From: Halorubrum sp. Atlit-26R
GTDB lineage: Archaea > Halobacteriota > Halobacteria > Halobacteriales > Haloferacaceae
Length of the DNA: 64,000 bases
Assembly (NCBI RefSeq): GCF_003666015.1
Contig: NZ_QPLT01000010.1
Span: 1-64,000, forward strand
Reading direction: 5' to 3'
In this document: positions 49,425 through 59,150 of the stretch, piece after piece
Position numbering within the stretch: the stretch's first letter is position 1
Layout of the letters: every line of letters starts with the position of its first letter
Translations under genes and position numbers: made by a program
The notes under the pieces: model-generated
The model's database searches: none
Seen by the model: the letters and a program-made list of their open reading frames with translations, nothing else
What the model was told of the DNA's origin: nothing

Positions 49425-50963
49425 CTACTCGTCCTCCTCGTCGATCGCCCAGTTCTTCGAGCGTTCGACCGCGTCGTCCCAGCGGCTGTACAGCTTGTCG
49501 ACCTCGCCCTGCGACTTCTCGGGCGTGAACTCGCGGTCGATCTGCCAGTTGTCGCGCAGCTCGTCGACGTTGTCCCAGTAGCCGACCGCGAGCCCGGCGG
49601 CGTACGCCGAGCCGAGCGCGGTCGTCTCGTCGACCTCCGGCCGCGCGATCTCGGTCTGGATGATGTCGGACTGGAGCTGGCAGAGGAAGTTGTTCTTCAC
49701 CGCGCCGCCGTCGACGCGGAGGCTCGTCGTCTCCACGCCGGAGTCGGCCTCCATGGCCTCGGCGATGTCGCGGGTCTGGTAGGCGATCGACTCGAGCGTC
49801 GCCCGCACGATGTGTTCCTTGCTCGTCCCGCGGGTCATCCCGACGATCGTGCCGCGGGCGCGGCCGTCCCAGTGCGGGGCGCCGAGGCCCGTGAACGCCG
49901 GGACCATGTAGACGCCGTCTGTCGAGTCGACCGAGCGCGCCAGCTCCGCGGTCTGGGCCGCGTTGTTGATCAGGTCGACGTCCTCGAGCCACTCGATGGC
50001 GGCGCCGGTGATGAAGATGGACCCCTCCAGCGCGTACTGGACCGGCTCGCCGGACATCTGGAACCCGATCGTCGTCAGGAGTCCGTGGTCGGACTCGACG
50101 GCGTCGGTCCCGGTGTTCATCAGGTAGAACGAGCCGGTGCCGTAGGTGTTCTTCGCGTCGCCCTCGTCGAAGCAGGTCTGGCCGAACAGCGCGGCCTGCT
50201 GGTCGCCGAGCGCGCCCGCGACGGGCACCTCCTCGCCGAGGAACCCGTCGGGGTCGGTGTGCCCGTAGTAGTCCTCGTCGGAGGAGGGGCGTACCTCGGG
50301 CACCATCTCCTTCGGCACGTCGAACTCGTCGAGCAGCTCGTCGTCCCACTCTAAGTCCCGGATGTTGTACAGCATCGTCCGGGAGGCGTTGGTGACGTCA
50401 GTGATGTGGTTGCCCGTCAGGTTGTAGATGAGCCACGAGTCGATGGTGCCCATCACGAGCTCGCCGGCGCGGGCCCGGTCGCGCAGGTCGCCGCCGCGGG
50501 AGCTCTGCATCTTGAGCGGCTCGGCGTTGTCGAGGATCCACTCCGTCTTCGTCGCGGAGAAGTACGCGTCGGCCTCCAAGCCGGTCTTCTCGCGGATCTC
50601 CTCGACTTTGTCCGCCTCCTGGAGCTCCTCGACGCGGTCGGTCGTCCGCCGGTCCTGCCACACGAGGGCGTTGTGGACCGGTCGGCCGGAGTCTTTGTCC
50701 CAGACGATCGTCGTCTCGCGCTGGTTGGTGATACCGATGGCGTCGAGCTGGTCGGCTTCGAGGCCCGCGTCAGCGAGGCCGTCGAGGACGACCTGCTGGG
50801 TGTTCTCCCAGATCTCCATCGGGTCGTGCTCGACCCAGCCCGGGTTCGGGTAGATCTGTTCGTGCTGTTCGTAGGCGTTCGCGACGACCTGACCCTCGTG
50901 GTCGAACACCATGAATCGAGTTCCGGTCGTCCCCTGGTCTATCGCACCGACGTACTGTGTCAT
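49425..50963 (-). CDS. glpK: glycerol kinase
   Basis: A 512-residue FGGY-family kinase. GAIDQGTTGTRFMVFD, ITNQRETTIVWDK, GDQQAALFGQ and GSFYLMNTG are the family blocks, and DGGAVKNNFLCQ is close to the FGGY second signature. It makes sn-glycerol 3-phosphate for GlpABC. ATG 50963 is preceded by GGAGGGATCC. A long leader (about 200 bases to the nearest AT-rich promoter patch at 51165-51200) is suggested. Divergent from glpA. Confidence 0.96.
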   Translation of the reverse strand: MTQYVGAIDQGTTGTRFMVFDHEGQVVANAYEQHEQIYPNPGWVEHDPMEIWENTQQVVLDGLADAGLEADQLDAIGITNQRETTIVWDKDSGRPVHNALVWQDRRTTDRVEELQEADKVEEIREKTGLEADAYFSATKTEWILDNAEPLKMQSSRGGDLRDRARAGELVMGTIDSWLIYNLTGNHITDVTNASRTMLYNIRDLEWDDELLDEFDVPKEMVPEVRPSSDEDYYGHTDPDGFLGEEVPVAGALGDQQAALFGQTCFDEGDAKNTYGTGSFYLMNTGTDAVESDHGLLTTIGFQMSGEPVQYALEGSIFITGAAIEWLEDVDLINNAAQTAELARSVDSTDGVYMVPAFTGLGAPHWDGRARGTIVGMTRGTSKEHIVRATLESIAYQTRDIAEAMEADSGVETTSLRVDGGAVKNNFLCQLQSDIIQTEIARPEVDETTALGSAYAAGLAVGYWDNVDELRDNWQIDREFTPEKSQGEVDKLYSRWDDAVERSKNWAIDEEDE

Positions 50964-51343
50964 GTTGTGGATCCCTCCTGTGGCGCTGGTCCGCGCGCGG
51001 CGGTGGCCGGGTCGCACTCGCCGTCGAGGGCGATCCCGGCGCCGCGTTCGCTGTCGCGTCGCGTGCCCGCTCGGTCAGACCCGTCCGGAGCCGACCCGAG
51101 GCGGCCGCGAGGCGTATCGACGCCGCCGCGACATATCTTCACGGAAGCTACCACGCCGATCGTGAACATAATGTACTACCATAATAATCTTCCTGTTAAA
51201 ATCCGGATAGCGGCGGGAGTGAAAAAGTGTAGTATATAAACACACCGACGCTGAGGGCGAGTACGCCACTTGAATGACCCTGATAGTTATGAGTAAGGCG
51301 CCTCGGGAGGTAAAGTAAAGTGGTCGTGGTCCAAGGGCCTCGC
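50964..51343. promoter_or_regulatory. divergent glpK/glpA control region
   Basis: The glpA side has TATATAAA at 51233-51240, about 104 bases above its ATG. The glpK side has an AT-rich stretch around 51165-51200 (CATAATGTACTACCATAATA) and ATATC near 51132. GTG at 51320 with GGGAGG at 51305-51310 is an alternative glpA start. I see no clear palindromic operator; a CATAATG/CATAATA direct repeat is present. Confidence 0.5.
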
Positions 51344-53146
51344 ATGGACAGACAAGTGGACGTCGTCGTCGTCGGTGGGGGGTCGACGGGGTGCGGCGTC
51401 GTCAGGGACCTGGCGCGACGCGGGCTGGATACGGTCCTCGTCGAGAAGGGAAACCTGACGCACGGCACGACCGGACGGATGCACGGGCTCCTCCACAGCG
51501 GGGGCCGCTACGCGGTCTCCGACCGGAAGAGCGCGAAGGAGTGTATCGAGGAGAACATGGTCCTCCGCGACATCGCGGCCCACTGCGTCGAGGAGACCGG
51601 CGGGCTGTTCGTCAAGCGACCGGAGGACTCCGAGGAGTACTTCCAGGAGAAGCTGGAGGGGTGTAAGGCGTGCGACATCCCCGTCGAGGTGATCGACGGC
51701 GAGGAGGCGCGGCGCCGCGAGCCGTACCTCGCGCGCGACGTGGAGAAGGCGATCGCCCTGCCGGACGGCGCGGTCGACCCGTTCCGCCTCTGCGTCTCCA
51801 ACGCCGCCGACGCCCGCGAACACGGGGCGCGGATCGAGACGCACGCCCCGGTGACCGACGTGCTCGTCGAGGACGGCGAGGTCGTCGGCGTCGAGATCGA
51901 ACACGAGACCGGACCGGGCAAGCGCGTCCACCGCGAGCCCGGGACGACCGAGGAGATCCGCTCGCGCCACGTCGTCAACGCGACCGGCGCGTGGGCTGGC
52001 AACGTCGGCGAGATGGCCGGCGTCGACGTGGAGGTCCGCCCGTCGAAGGGCGTGATGACGGTGATGAACACCCGGCAGGTCGACACCGTGATCAACCGCT
52101 GCCGGCCGAAGGGCGACGCCGACATCATCGTCCCCCACGAGACCGCCTGTATCCTCGGCACGACGGACGAGGAGGTCGACGACCCCGAGGACTACCCCGA
52201 GGAGGACTGGGAGGTGGACCTGATGATCGAGACCCTCTCGGAGCTCGTGCCCGCGCTCGAAGACGCCCGGACGCTCCGCTCGTTCTGGGGCGTCCGGCCT
52301 CTCTACGAGCCCCCGGGAACGGGCACCGAGGACCCGACGGACATCACGCGCGACTACTTCCTCCTCGACCACGGCGACCGCGACGACCTCCCGGGGATGA
52401 CGACCATCGTCGGCGGGAAGCTCACCACCTACCGGATGATGGCCGAGTCCATCTCCGACCACGTCTGCGAGACGCTCGACCACGAGGCGACCTGCGACAC
52501 CGCCGACGCGCCGCTGCCGGGGTCGGAGAGCGAGGCGCGCATGGAGGAGCTGATGGACGAGTTCGGCCTCCGCTCGCCGGTCGCGCGGCGGTCGGGCCAG
52601 CGGCTCGGCTCTCGGGCGGACGACGTGCTCGACGAGTACGACCCGAACCCGATCGTCTGCAACTGCGAGAGCGTGACCCGCGCCGAGGTCCAGGACGCGG
52701 TCGGCGAGGCGGGCTCCGACCTCAACGCCGTCCGCCTGCGGACGCGCGCCTCGATGGGGAACTGTCAGGGCGGCTTCTGTACGCACCGGATCGCGTCGGA
52801 GCTCGCCGAGGAGTACCCCGAGCCGGTCGTCCGCGACGCCGAAGACGAGCTGTATCAGGAGCGCTGGAAGGGCCAGCGCCACGCGCTGTGGGGCGAGCAG
52901 CTCTCGCAGGCGATGCTGAACCACATGCTCCACGCGACGACGATGAACCGCGACGGCGACCCCGCGAACCTCGACGATGAGGTCGACTTCGGCGCTTTCG
53001 ACGCGGGCGCCGACGATGGTGCGGCCGACGCCGACGGGGCCGGATCGGCCGGAACTGCCGCCACTGACGGCGGCCGCGCAAACGACGACGCGGCCGCCGA
53101 TGGTGACCGCGCAAACGACGACGCGGCCGCAGACGGGGGCCGCTGA
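51344..53146 (+). CDS. glpA: glycerol-3-phosphate dehydrogenase subunit A
   Basis: A 600-residue FAD protein. [23 protein letters not shown] is the FAD fold, and [19 protein letters not shown] and [11 protein letters not shown] are GlpA/GlpD blocks. A C-terminal BFD-like 2Fe-2S domain shows CNC then GNCQGGFC. The last 45 residues have an 11-residue repeat (two [10 protein letters not shown] units) and may be disordered. It oxidises glycerol 3-phosphate to DHAP at the membrane. Coupled to glpB by TGATG. ATG at 51344 is chosen; the GTG at 51320 is possible. Confidence 0.93.
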   Translation: MDRQVDVVVVGGGSTGCGVVRDLARRGLDTVLVEKGNLTHGTTGRMHGLLHSGGRYAVSDRKSAKECIEENMVLRDIAAHCVEETGGLFVKRPEDSEEYFQEKLEGCKACDIPVEVIDGEEARRREPYLARDVEKAIALPDGAVDPFRLCVSNAADAREHGARIETHAPVTDVLVEDGEVVGVEIEHETGPGKRVHREPGTTEEIRSRHVVNATGAWAGNVGEMAGVDVEVRPSKGVMTVMNTRQVDTVINRCRPKGDADIIVPHETACILGTTDEEVDDPEDYPEEDWEVDLMIETLSELVPALEDARTLRSFWGVRPLYEPPGTGTEDPTDITRDYFLLDHGDRDDLPGMTTIVGGKLTTYRMMAESISDHVCETLDHEATCDTADAPLPGSESEARMEELMDEFGLRSPVARRSGQRLGSRADDVLDEYDPNPIVCNCESVTRAEVQDAVGEAGSDLNAVRLRTRASMGNCQGGFCTHRIASELAEEYPEPVVRDAEDELYQERWKGQRHALWGEQLSQAMLNHMLHATTMNRDGDPANLDDEVDFGAFDAGADDGAADADGAGSAGTAATDGGRANDDAAADGDRANDDAAADGGR

Positions 53147-54525
53147 TGGCCATCGACAGCGACGTCCTCGTGATCGGCGGCGGGCTCGCCGCGGTCACGG
53201 CGGCGGTGTCGGCGTCCCGCGAGGGCGCGGACGTGCGGCTCGTCTCTCACAAGGCCAGCACGCTGCGGCAGGCGTCCGGGCTGATCGACGCGCTCGGCTA
53301 CGTCCCGGCGACGGAGCCCGCGAAGCCGCTGCGCGACGGGCCGCCGACGGCGGGCCGCGAGCTCGACCCCGACGAGTGGCCCGACCCGGAGGGGCCGCTC
53401 GCGGACCCGTACGAGGCGATCGACCGGCTCCCCGAGAGCCATCCCTACCGGATCGTCGGCGCCGACGCGCTCCGCGAGGGGCTCGACCTGTTCGACGACC
53501 TCACCGGCGACGCGTACCGGGGCGGCCACACCGACCGCAACGCCCTCGTGCCGACGTTCGGCGGCGCGGTGAAGCCGACGGCGCGGTACCCCGCGGCCGC
53601 GGAGGCCGGACTCGCGAGCGACGACCGACCGATGCTCGTCGTCGGGTTCCGGTCGCTCACGGAGTACGACGCGCGCGCCTTCGCGGGGCGCTTAGAGGCC
53701 GCGGGCGTCCCGTTCGACGTCGCCGGCGCCGAGGTGGAGTTCGCCGAGGCGTTCCGCGCCGACGCGAAGATAACCCGGCTCGCGAAGGCGCTCGACCACG
53801 ACGAGGAGATCGACGGCGTCCCGGCCCGCGAGGCGCTCGCGAAGGCGGTCGCGCCCCACCTCCACGACGTAGTCGACGAGGACGGCGGCGTCGACCGCGT
53901 CGAGCGCGTCGGCTTTCCGGCGTTCCTCGGCGACGACCGGGGCGACGAGGTCCGCGCGGAGCTCGCCGACCGGCTCGGCGCCGACGTGTTCGAGATCCCG
54001 ATGGGGCCGCCGAGCCTCCCGGGCCTCCGCCTGGAGGACCGCCTGTTCGACGCGCTCGACGCCGAGGGCGTCCGGTTCGAGACCGGGAACCCAGTGGTCG
54101 GCGTCGAGTCCGCGAGCGACGGTCGGGTGGAGGCGGTCGCGGTCGACCGGAAGGGTCGGACGGCGCCGTACGGCGCGGACGCGTTCGTGCTGGCGACCGG
54201 CGGCCTCGTCGGGAAGGGGCTCGACTCCGACCGCGAGGGCGTCCGCGAGCCCGTCTTCGACCTGTACGTCGACCAGCCGGACGACCGGTACGAGTGGTTC
54301 GTCGACGACGCGTTCGGCGACCAGCCGTACGCGCGGTTCGGCGTCCGGCCCGACGAGCGGTGTCGGCCGACTGACGCCGACGGGGCGGTAGAGTACGAGA
54401 ACGTGTTCGCGGCCGGCGGCGTCGTCGGCGGCGCGGACGCGGCGCGGGAGAAGTCCGCGAGCGGGGTGTCGCTCGCGACCGGCCTCGCGGCCGGGCGGCA
54501 GGCGGCGACGGAGGCGAACCAATGA
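53146..54525 (+). CDS. glpB: glycerol-3-phosphate dehydrogenase subunit B
   Basis: A 459-residue flavoprotein. IDSDVLVIGGGLAAVTAAVSA opens the FAD/NAD fold. LRQASGLIDALGY, IPMGPPSLPGLRLEDRLF and AFVLATGGLVGKGL follow, with FAAGGVVGGADAAREKSASGVSLATGLAAGR near the end. It links GlpA to GlpC. It overlaps glpA by one base and glpC by four. Confidence 0.92.
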   Translation: MAIDSDVLVIGGGLAAVTAAVSASREGADVRLVSHKASTLRQASGLIDALGYVPATEPAKPLRDGPPTAGRELDPDEWPDPEGPLADPYEAIDRLPESHPYRIVGADALREGLDLFDDLTGDAYRGGHTDRNALVPTFGGAVKPTARYPAAAEAGLASDDRPMLVVGFRSLTEYDARAFAGRLEAAGVPFDVAGAEVEFAEAFRADAKITRLAKALDHDEEIDGVPAREALAKAVAPHLHDVVDEDGGVDRVERVGFPAFLGDDRGDEVRAELADRLGADVFEIPMGPPSLPGLRLEDRLFDALDAEGVRFETGNPVVGVESASDGRVEAVAVDRKGRTAPYGADAFVLATGGLVGKGLDSDREGVREPVFDLYVDQPDDRYEWFVDDAFGDQPYARFGVRPDERCRPTDADGAVEYENVFAAGGVVGGADAAREKSASGVSLATGLAAGRQAATEANQ

Positions 54526-56111
54526 CACGACACACCGAGGACGACGGGGACGCGGGGGACGCGGACGGGACGACCGAACCGAACGGCGGGCGCGACGGGG
54601 CCCGCGGGGGCGGCGGCTGCGGGGACTGCGGCTGCGGGAGTCCGACCCCGGGCGTCCCCGAGGCCGGCCGCGACGAGCAGCCGTCGATATTCGTTCCGGA
54701 CGAAGGGGAGGTCCCCGACTCCGAGGCGGCGACCGCGGGCGGCGCCGACCGCGGCGCGGACCGCGCGGCCACCGACGGCGGCGTGGAGAGCGCGTCGAGC
54801 GGGACCGATAGCGCGACCGGGGGGACCGACTCGACCGAGCTCGACCCGGACGCGTACGACCCGGTCGACGTGTTCCCGGGCGGTGACCTCGACCTCCGGG
54901 AGGGGGCCGACTCCTGTTACAAGTGCACGAGCTGCGACACCTCCTGTCCGGTGGCGGAGGTCGACGACGAGTTCCCCGGGCCGAAGTTCCAGGGCCCCGA
55001 GCAGTGGCGGCTCAAGCGGAAGGACGACCACGACATCGACGAGTCGATCACCTCCTGTTCGAACTGCATGCGCTGTGACGACGCCTGCCCCTCCTCCGTG
55101 CCGCTCTCGCAGATGCACAACGAGGCGCGCGGGCAGTTCGTCGAGCGGCAGATGGAGAAGCTCTCGGTCGAGTACATTCGGAACCGGATCTTAGCCAACT
55201 ACCGCACGTCGGCGAGCCTCGCGAGCATGTTCCCGCGGACGGCGTCGTTCGCGATGAACTTCGGCCCCGCGCGGTGGGCGATGGAGAAGGTGATGGGGAT
55301 CCCGAAGGAGCGCGACTTCCCCGAGTTCGCCACGGAGACGTTCCGCGAGTGGTGGAAGGCGCGCGGCGGCGCGCAGGTGGAGAACCCCGACAAGCGCGTG
55401 GCGTACTTCCACGGCTGCTACTCCAACTACAACACCCCCGAGGTCGGCAAGGCGATGGTGCGCGTCTACGAGCACTTCGGCTACGAGGTGATGGTTCCGC
55501 CGCAGAAGTGCTCGGGGACGCCGATGTTCGCGAACGGGATGCTGAAGGACGCCCGCCGGCACGCCGAGACGAACGTCGAGAACCTCGTCGAGGCCATCGG
55601 CGAGGGCGCCGACGTGATCGCCTCCTGTACCTCCTGTTCGATGTCGCTCCGGCAGGAGTACCCCGAGCTGTTCGACCTCCACGGGATCGAGGACGTCGCC
55701 GAGCACACCTTCGAGGCGCTTGAGTACCTCCGGATCCACGAGGACTTAGAGGGCGAGCTCGACGCGGCCGGCGGGCTCGACGACGAGCGCGCGTTCGCGT
55801 ACCACGCGCCGTGTCACGCGCGCAACCAGGGGCTCTCCCGGCAGGCGGTCGAGACGTTCCGCGACGTCGACGGCGTTCGGATGGAGGACGTCGGCGACTC
55901 CTGTTCGGGCATCTCCGGGACGTACGGCTGGAAGGAGGAGAAGTACGAGAAGTCGATGGAGATCGGCGCGGAGATGTTCGAGCACATGGAGGACGCCGAG
56001 GGCGAGGTCGGCATGACGGAGTGTCCGACCTGCGCGATGCAGATGGAACACGGCACCGGCTACGAGATCGAACACCCCCTCCAGCTGTTGGAGGACACGC
56101 TCGGCGCGTAG
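54522..56111 (+). CDS. glpC: glycerol-3-phosphate dehydrogenase Fe-S subunit C
   Basis: A 529-residue membrane-associated iron-sulfur protein. Two 4Fe-4S motifs, CYKCTSCDTSCPV and CSNCMRCDDACPS, begin near residue 130. Two CCG domains follow: FHGCYSNYNTPEVG with QKCSG, and YHAPCHARNQGL with DSCSGISGTYG. The first 125 residues are an Asp/Gly-rich extension with a CGDCGCG cluster at about residues 30-36, which bacterial GlpC lacks. It passes electrons to quinone. Confidence 0.93.
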   Translation: MTRHTEDDGDAGDADGTTEPNGGRDGARGGGGCGDCGCGSPTPGVPEAGRDEQPSIFVPDEGEVPDSEAATAGGADRGADRAATDGGVESASSGTDSATGGTDSTELDPDAYDPVDVFPGGDLDLREGADSCYKCTSCDTSCPVAEVDDEFPGPKFQGPEQWRLKRKDDHDIDESITSCSNCMRCDDACPSSVPLSQMHNEARGQFVERQMEKLSVEYIRNRILANYRTSASLASMFPRTASFAMNFGPARWAMEKVMGIPKERDFPEFATETFREWWKARGGAQVENPDKRVAYFHGCYSNYNTPEVGKAMVRVYEHFGYEVMVPPQKCSGTPMFANGMLKDARRHAETNVENLVEAIGEGADVIASCTSCSMSLRQEYPELFDLHGIEDVAEHTFEALEYLRIHEDLEGELDAAGGLDDERAFAYHAPCHARNQGLSRQAVETFRDVDGVRMEDVGDSCSGISGTYGWKEEKYEKSMEIGAEMFEHMEDAEGEVGMTECPTCAMQMEHGTGYEIEHPLQLLEDTLGA

Positions 56112-56265
56112 GCGGCACCGGTCCGCCGCCGGTGTCGTCGGACACGATTCTGCCGGGGCCGCGGGCGCGCCCCGCGGCCGTGGTGTACTACGGCTGTCGC
56201 CCCGTTCTCAGCGCCGATAACCGAGCGGGAATTCTTATCAACTGAACTCGCTGACTCCGGAGCAC

Positions 56266-57258
56266 GTGACTCTCGAACAGTTTCTCGATCGCTTCGACGG
56301 ACCCGAGCGCTCCGTGGTCATCGTCAACCGAACCGACCCGGACCCCGTCTTGAACATGCTCGTGGACACGTTCGGCGACGACGCAGTACGGGTGGTCGAC
56401 GGCCGCGTGACCGACGGCGCGGGCTACGGCCGCGGGGACGACGCCCCAGGCGACCGACGCCTGACCGCTGGGGCCGGAACAACGGGTCTCACCGCCCGAG
56501 AACTGGCGACGACCGGCGTGGTCGACGGGGAGGGAGAGCCGGTCCCGGCGCTCGACGTCGACGTGCTCCGGCGCCACGAAGACGTCCCGTTCGACGGCGG
56601 CGATCCGGACGAGATCGAGAACCTCGTCCTGCTCCTGGAGGGCGACGAGGTGGTGGCCGGCTCGACGCTCGGGGAGCTCGGCGACGCGGTGCTGTTCGTC
56701 AACTCGGACCTGTACATCACCGGGAGCCGGTCGCTCGCCGACGTCGACCTCCCGTCGGTGATAAGCGGCCTCGACGACGCGACGTTCACGCTCCGGGGGT
56801 ACCCCGAGTCGAACCGGCAGAAACTGCTCCTCATCACCATCTCGCGGTTCATCGAGCGGGCGGCGTGGACGGCCGGGGACGGCACCCTGCGCTCGTCGTT
56901 CCAGCGGCTCTCGCGCATCGACGACGAGGTCGGCACGCGCGAGGTGTACGAGCGGATCTCCGACACCGGGGTCGACACGCACCTCTACGGCGTGCCGGAC
57001 GAGCTCCCGGCGGACCTCGACGCGGTGATCCACGCCGGCGACGACCCCGACTTCACCGACAGCTGGTTCGTGGTGTACCGTCCGCCGGAGGGACCCCACC
57101 CGGCAAAGAGCGACCCGAACAGTGACCTCGTGCGAGGCGTCGAAGGCGGCGTCGGCCTCCTCGCGGTCGAGACCGAGCCGCGCGTCTGGCGCGGCCTCTG
57201 GACGTTCGACGCGGACCGCGTCTCGCGGGTGAACCGGTACATCGAGCGGAACCTGTAG
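56266..57258 (+). CDS. DICT sensory domain protein
   Basis: A 330-residue soluble protein with GTG start. The second half (LLLITISRFIERAAWTAGDG, SSFQRLSRIDDEVGTREVY, DTGVDTHLYGVPDELP, DSWFVVYRP) matches the DICT domain linked to signalling proteins in bacteria and haloarchaea. The first 100 residues are a separate alpha/beta domain with an Asp/Gly-rich insert. It stands alone after the glp operon, from which 154 bases separate it. Confidence 0.75.
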   Translation: MTLEQFLDRFDGPERSVVIVNRTDPDPVLNMLVDTFGDDAVRVVDGRVTDGAGYGRGDDAPGDRRLTAGAGTTGLTARELATTGVVDGEGEPVPALDVDVLRRHEDVPFDGGDPDEIENLVLLLEGDEVVAGSTLGELGDAVLFVNSDLYITGSRSLADVDLPSVISGLDDATFTLRGYPESNRQKLLLITISRFIERAAWTAGDGTLRSSFQRLSRIDDEVGTREVYERISDTGVDTHLYGVPDELPADLDAVIHAGDDPDFTDSWFVVYRPPEGPHPAKSDPNSDLVRGVEGGVGLLAVETEPRVWRGLWTFDADRVSRVNRYIERNL

Positions 57259-57339
57259 GCTCGTCGGGGATTTCCTCCCGGCGCCCGCCGTCCGTATCCA
57301 ACCCGTGCGTTCATATTCTCGGAGCGGTGACGGGCGGCC

Positions 57340-58746
57340 ATGTTCACGGAGCGGTCCGCGCTCGTCGACGACGGGCGCCCGATGCGCGGGTACGGCGTCG
57401 CCGTGACGCCCGGCCGCGACGGGCCGCTCGTCTTCGTCGCCGGCTACGGCGAGCCGAACCGGCTGTACGCCCGGGAGGGCGACCGCTTCTCGGACACCGC
57501 CTGCGGCATCGTCGCCGACGGGACGCGCCACGGGATGGGCGTGTGCGCGGCCGACCTCGACGCCGACGGCTGCGAGGAGGTGTACGTCCACAACTGCGCG
57601 CGCGGCGTCGACGGCGGCGACCCCGACCTCCTCTTGAGCCGCTTAGAGGCCGACCGGTACCGCTGGACCGACGTGTTCGCCCGCGAGGTGAACGCCGACC
57701 GCCTCGATGTCCGCGCCGGCCGGTCCGTCGCCGCGCTCGACCGACTCGGGACCGGTCGGTACGGCGTCGCCGTCTCCGGCTACGCCGCGCCGCTCGCGTT
57801 CTACGAGCTCGGCGACGACGGCGAGGTGACCGACATGGCCGAGGCGGTCGGCTTGGAGGTCGAGGGAGGCTGTCGGTCGCTGCTCGCGGTCCCGTACCGC
57901 TCCCGCGAGGGCGACCTGTTCGCGGGCGTCGAGGGCGGGCCGAACCGGCTGTTCAGCAACCGCGACGGCCACTACGACCGGACGGACGGCGGGCCCGACC
58001 TCTCGGACCCCGGCGGCGACACGCGCGGCGCCGCGGTCGTCGACGAGGGCGGGACGTTCGCGCTCGCGGTCGGCAACGAGTCGGCGCCGAGCCGGCTGCT
58101 CCGTTGTTCGCCCGACGGCGGCTACGACGACGTGGCCCCCGAGGCGCTCCGCGACGTCGGGGCGGTCCGGACCGTCGTCGCCGCGGACTTCGACAACGAC
58201 GGGCGAGAGGAGCTCTTCTTCAACGTCTGCGGCGCGGAGAACCGGCTGTTCGAGCGGGTCGACCGGCCGGGCGAGCCCCCGGAGTGGGAGTCCGCAGACC
58301 TCGGCGCGGCGGCTGAGCCGGACGGGTTCGGCACCGGCGCGGTGGCGACCGACCTCGACGGCGACGGCGCCGTAGAGCTCCTCGTCGTCCACGGCGAGGT
58401 CGCCGCGCAGCCGGTGACGACGTACGGCGACCCCGACGCCCCGGACGCCGGGTGGCTCCGCGTGCGCCCGACGACGCGCCACGGTGCGCCGGCGCGCGGC
58501 GCCGTCGTCACCTTGGAGACCGCCGCCGGGGTCCAGCGGCGGACGATCGACGCCGGGGGCGGCTGCCTCTGCCAGACGGAGCCGGTCGCGCACTTCGGGC
58601 TCGGGGACGCGGAGCCGCTGCGCGTGGACGTGCGGTGGCCGGACGGCCGCGAGCGGACGGTCGTCGGGCCGAGCGCCGACCGGGAGATAACCGTCAAACA
58701 CCCGTCTCGGAAGGCGACCGACCGCGACGCCCGGACGCGGCGGTAG
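57340..58746 (+). CDS. CRTAC1-like protein: FG-GAP beta-propeller plus ASPIC/UnbV domain
   Basis: A 468-residue protein. Calcium-binding FG-GAP/VCBS loops are visible as DLDADGCEEVYV, DFDNDGREELFF and DLDGDGAVELLV. A C-terminal ASPIC/UnbV domain has GAVVTLETAAGVQRRTID, EPVAHFGLGDAEPL and VRWPDG. Family members are normally exported, but no Tat or Sec signal is present here, so it may be cytosolic. Ligand unknown. Confidence 0.85.
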   Translation: MFTERSALVDDGRPMRGYGVAVTPGRDGPLVFVAGYGEPNRLYAREGDRFSDTACGIVADGTRHGMGVCAADLDADGCEEVYVHNCARGVDGGDPDLLLSRLEADRYRWTDVFAREVNADRLDVRAGRSVAALDRLGTGRYGVAVSGYAAPLAFYELGDDGEVTDMAEAVGLEVEGGCRSLLAVPYRSREGDLFAGVEGGPNRLFSNRDGHYDRTDGGPDLSDPGGDTRGAAVVDEGGTFALAVGNESAPSRLLRCSPDGGYDDVAPEALRDVGAVRTVVAADFDNDGREELFFNVCGAENRLFERVDRPGEPPEWESADLGAAAEPDGFGTGAVATDLDGDGAVELLVVHGEVAAQPVTTYGDPDAPDAGWLRVRPTTRHGAPARGAVVTLETAAGVQRRTIDAGGGCLCQTEPVAHFGLGDAEPLRVDVRWPDGRERTVVGPSADREITVKHPSRKATDRDARTRR

Positions 58747-58851
58747 CGAGCGGCCGCCTCGGTGCGCGGGGCCCGCCGGAGCGGCGGCGACCACCGTGGC
58801 CAGAACTGCCGCCCTTCGCGGGTTCAAGTGCCCCCGGGCGTACGGGGAGGT

Positions 58852-59052
58852 ATGGTGGATCCGACCTCGGAACTCGAGGAGGACGTCGACGAGGAGTCCG
58901 CACCGAGCTGCGCGACGTGCGGCGAGCCGGCGCTGGGGACCGGGCGACGGACGGTCACGTGGGTCGACGGCGGCGACGCCGTCCACCGACACTTCTGTTC
59001 GGAGTCGTGCCGCGCGGACTGGGAGGACGAGCGACCCTCGGCGGGCGGGTAG
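58852..59052 (+). CDS. small zinc-finger protein
   Basis: A 66-residue protein. CATCGEPAL, then VHRHFCSESCRADWE, gives a CxxC...HxxCxxxC pattern as in MYM/TRASH-like zinc fingers. An acidic N-terminus precedes it. ATG 58852 follows GGGGAGGT. It precedes the SBDS gene on the same strand. Confidence 0.75.
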   Translation: MVDPTSELEEDVDEESAPSCATCGEPALGTGRRTVTWVDGGDAVHRHFCSESCRADWEDERPSAGG

Positions 59053-59150
59053 TCGGGGAGAGCGGCGGTGCGACGGCCGGAAGCGGCGACCCGACGTGAC
59101 GGCCGGATGCGGCGGGAGGCTTTTTGCCCGCGGGGGTGGTACCGTTCGGT

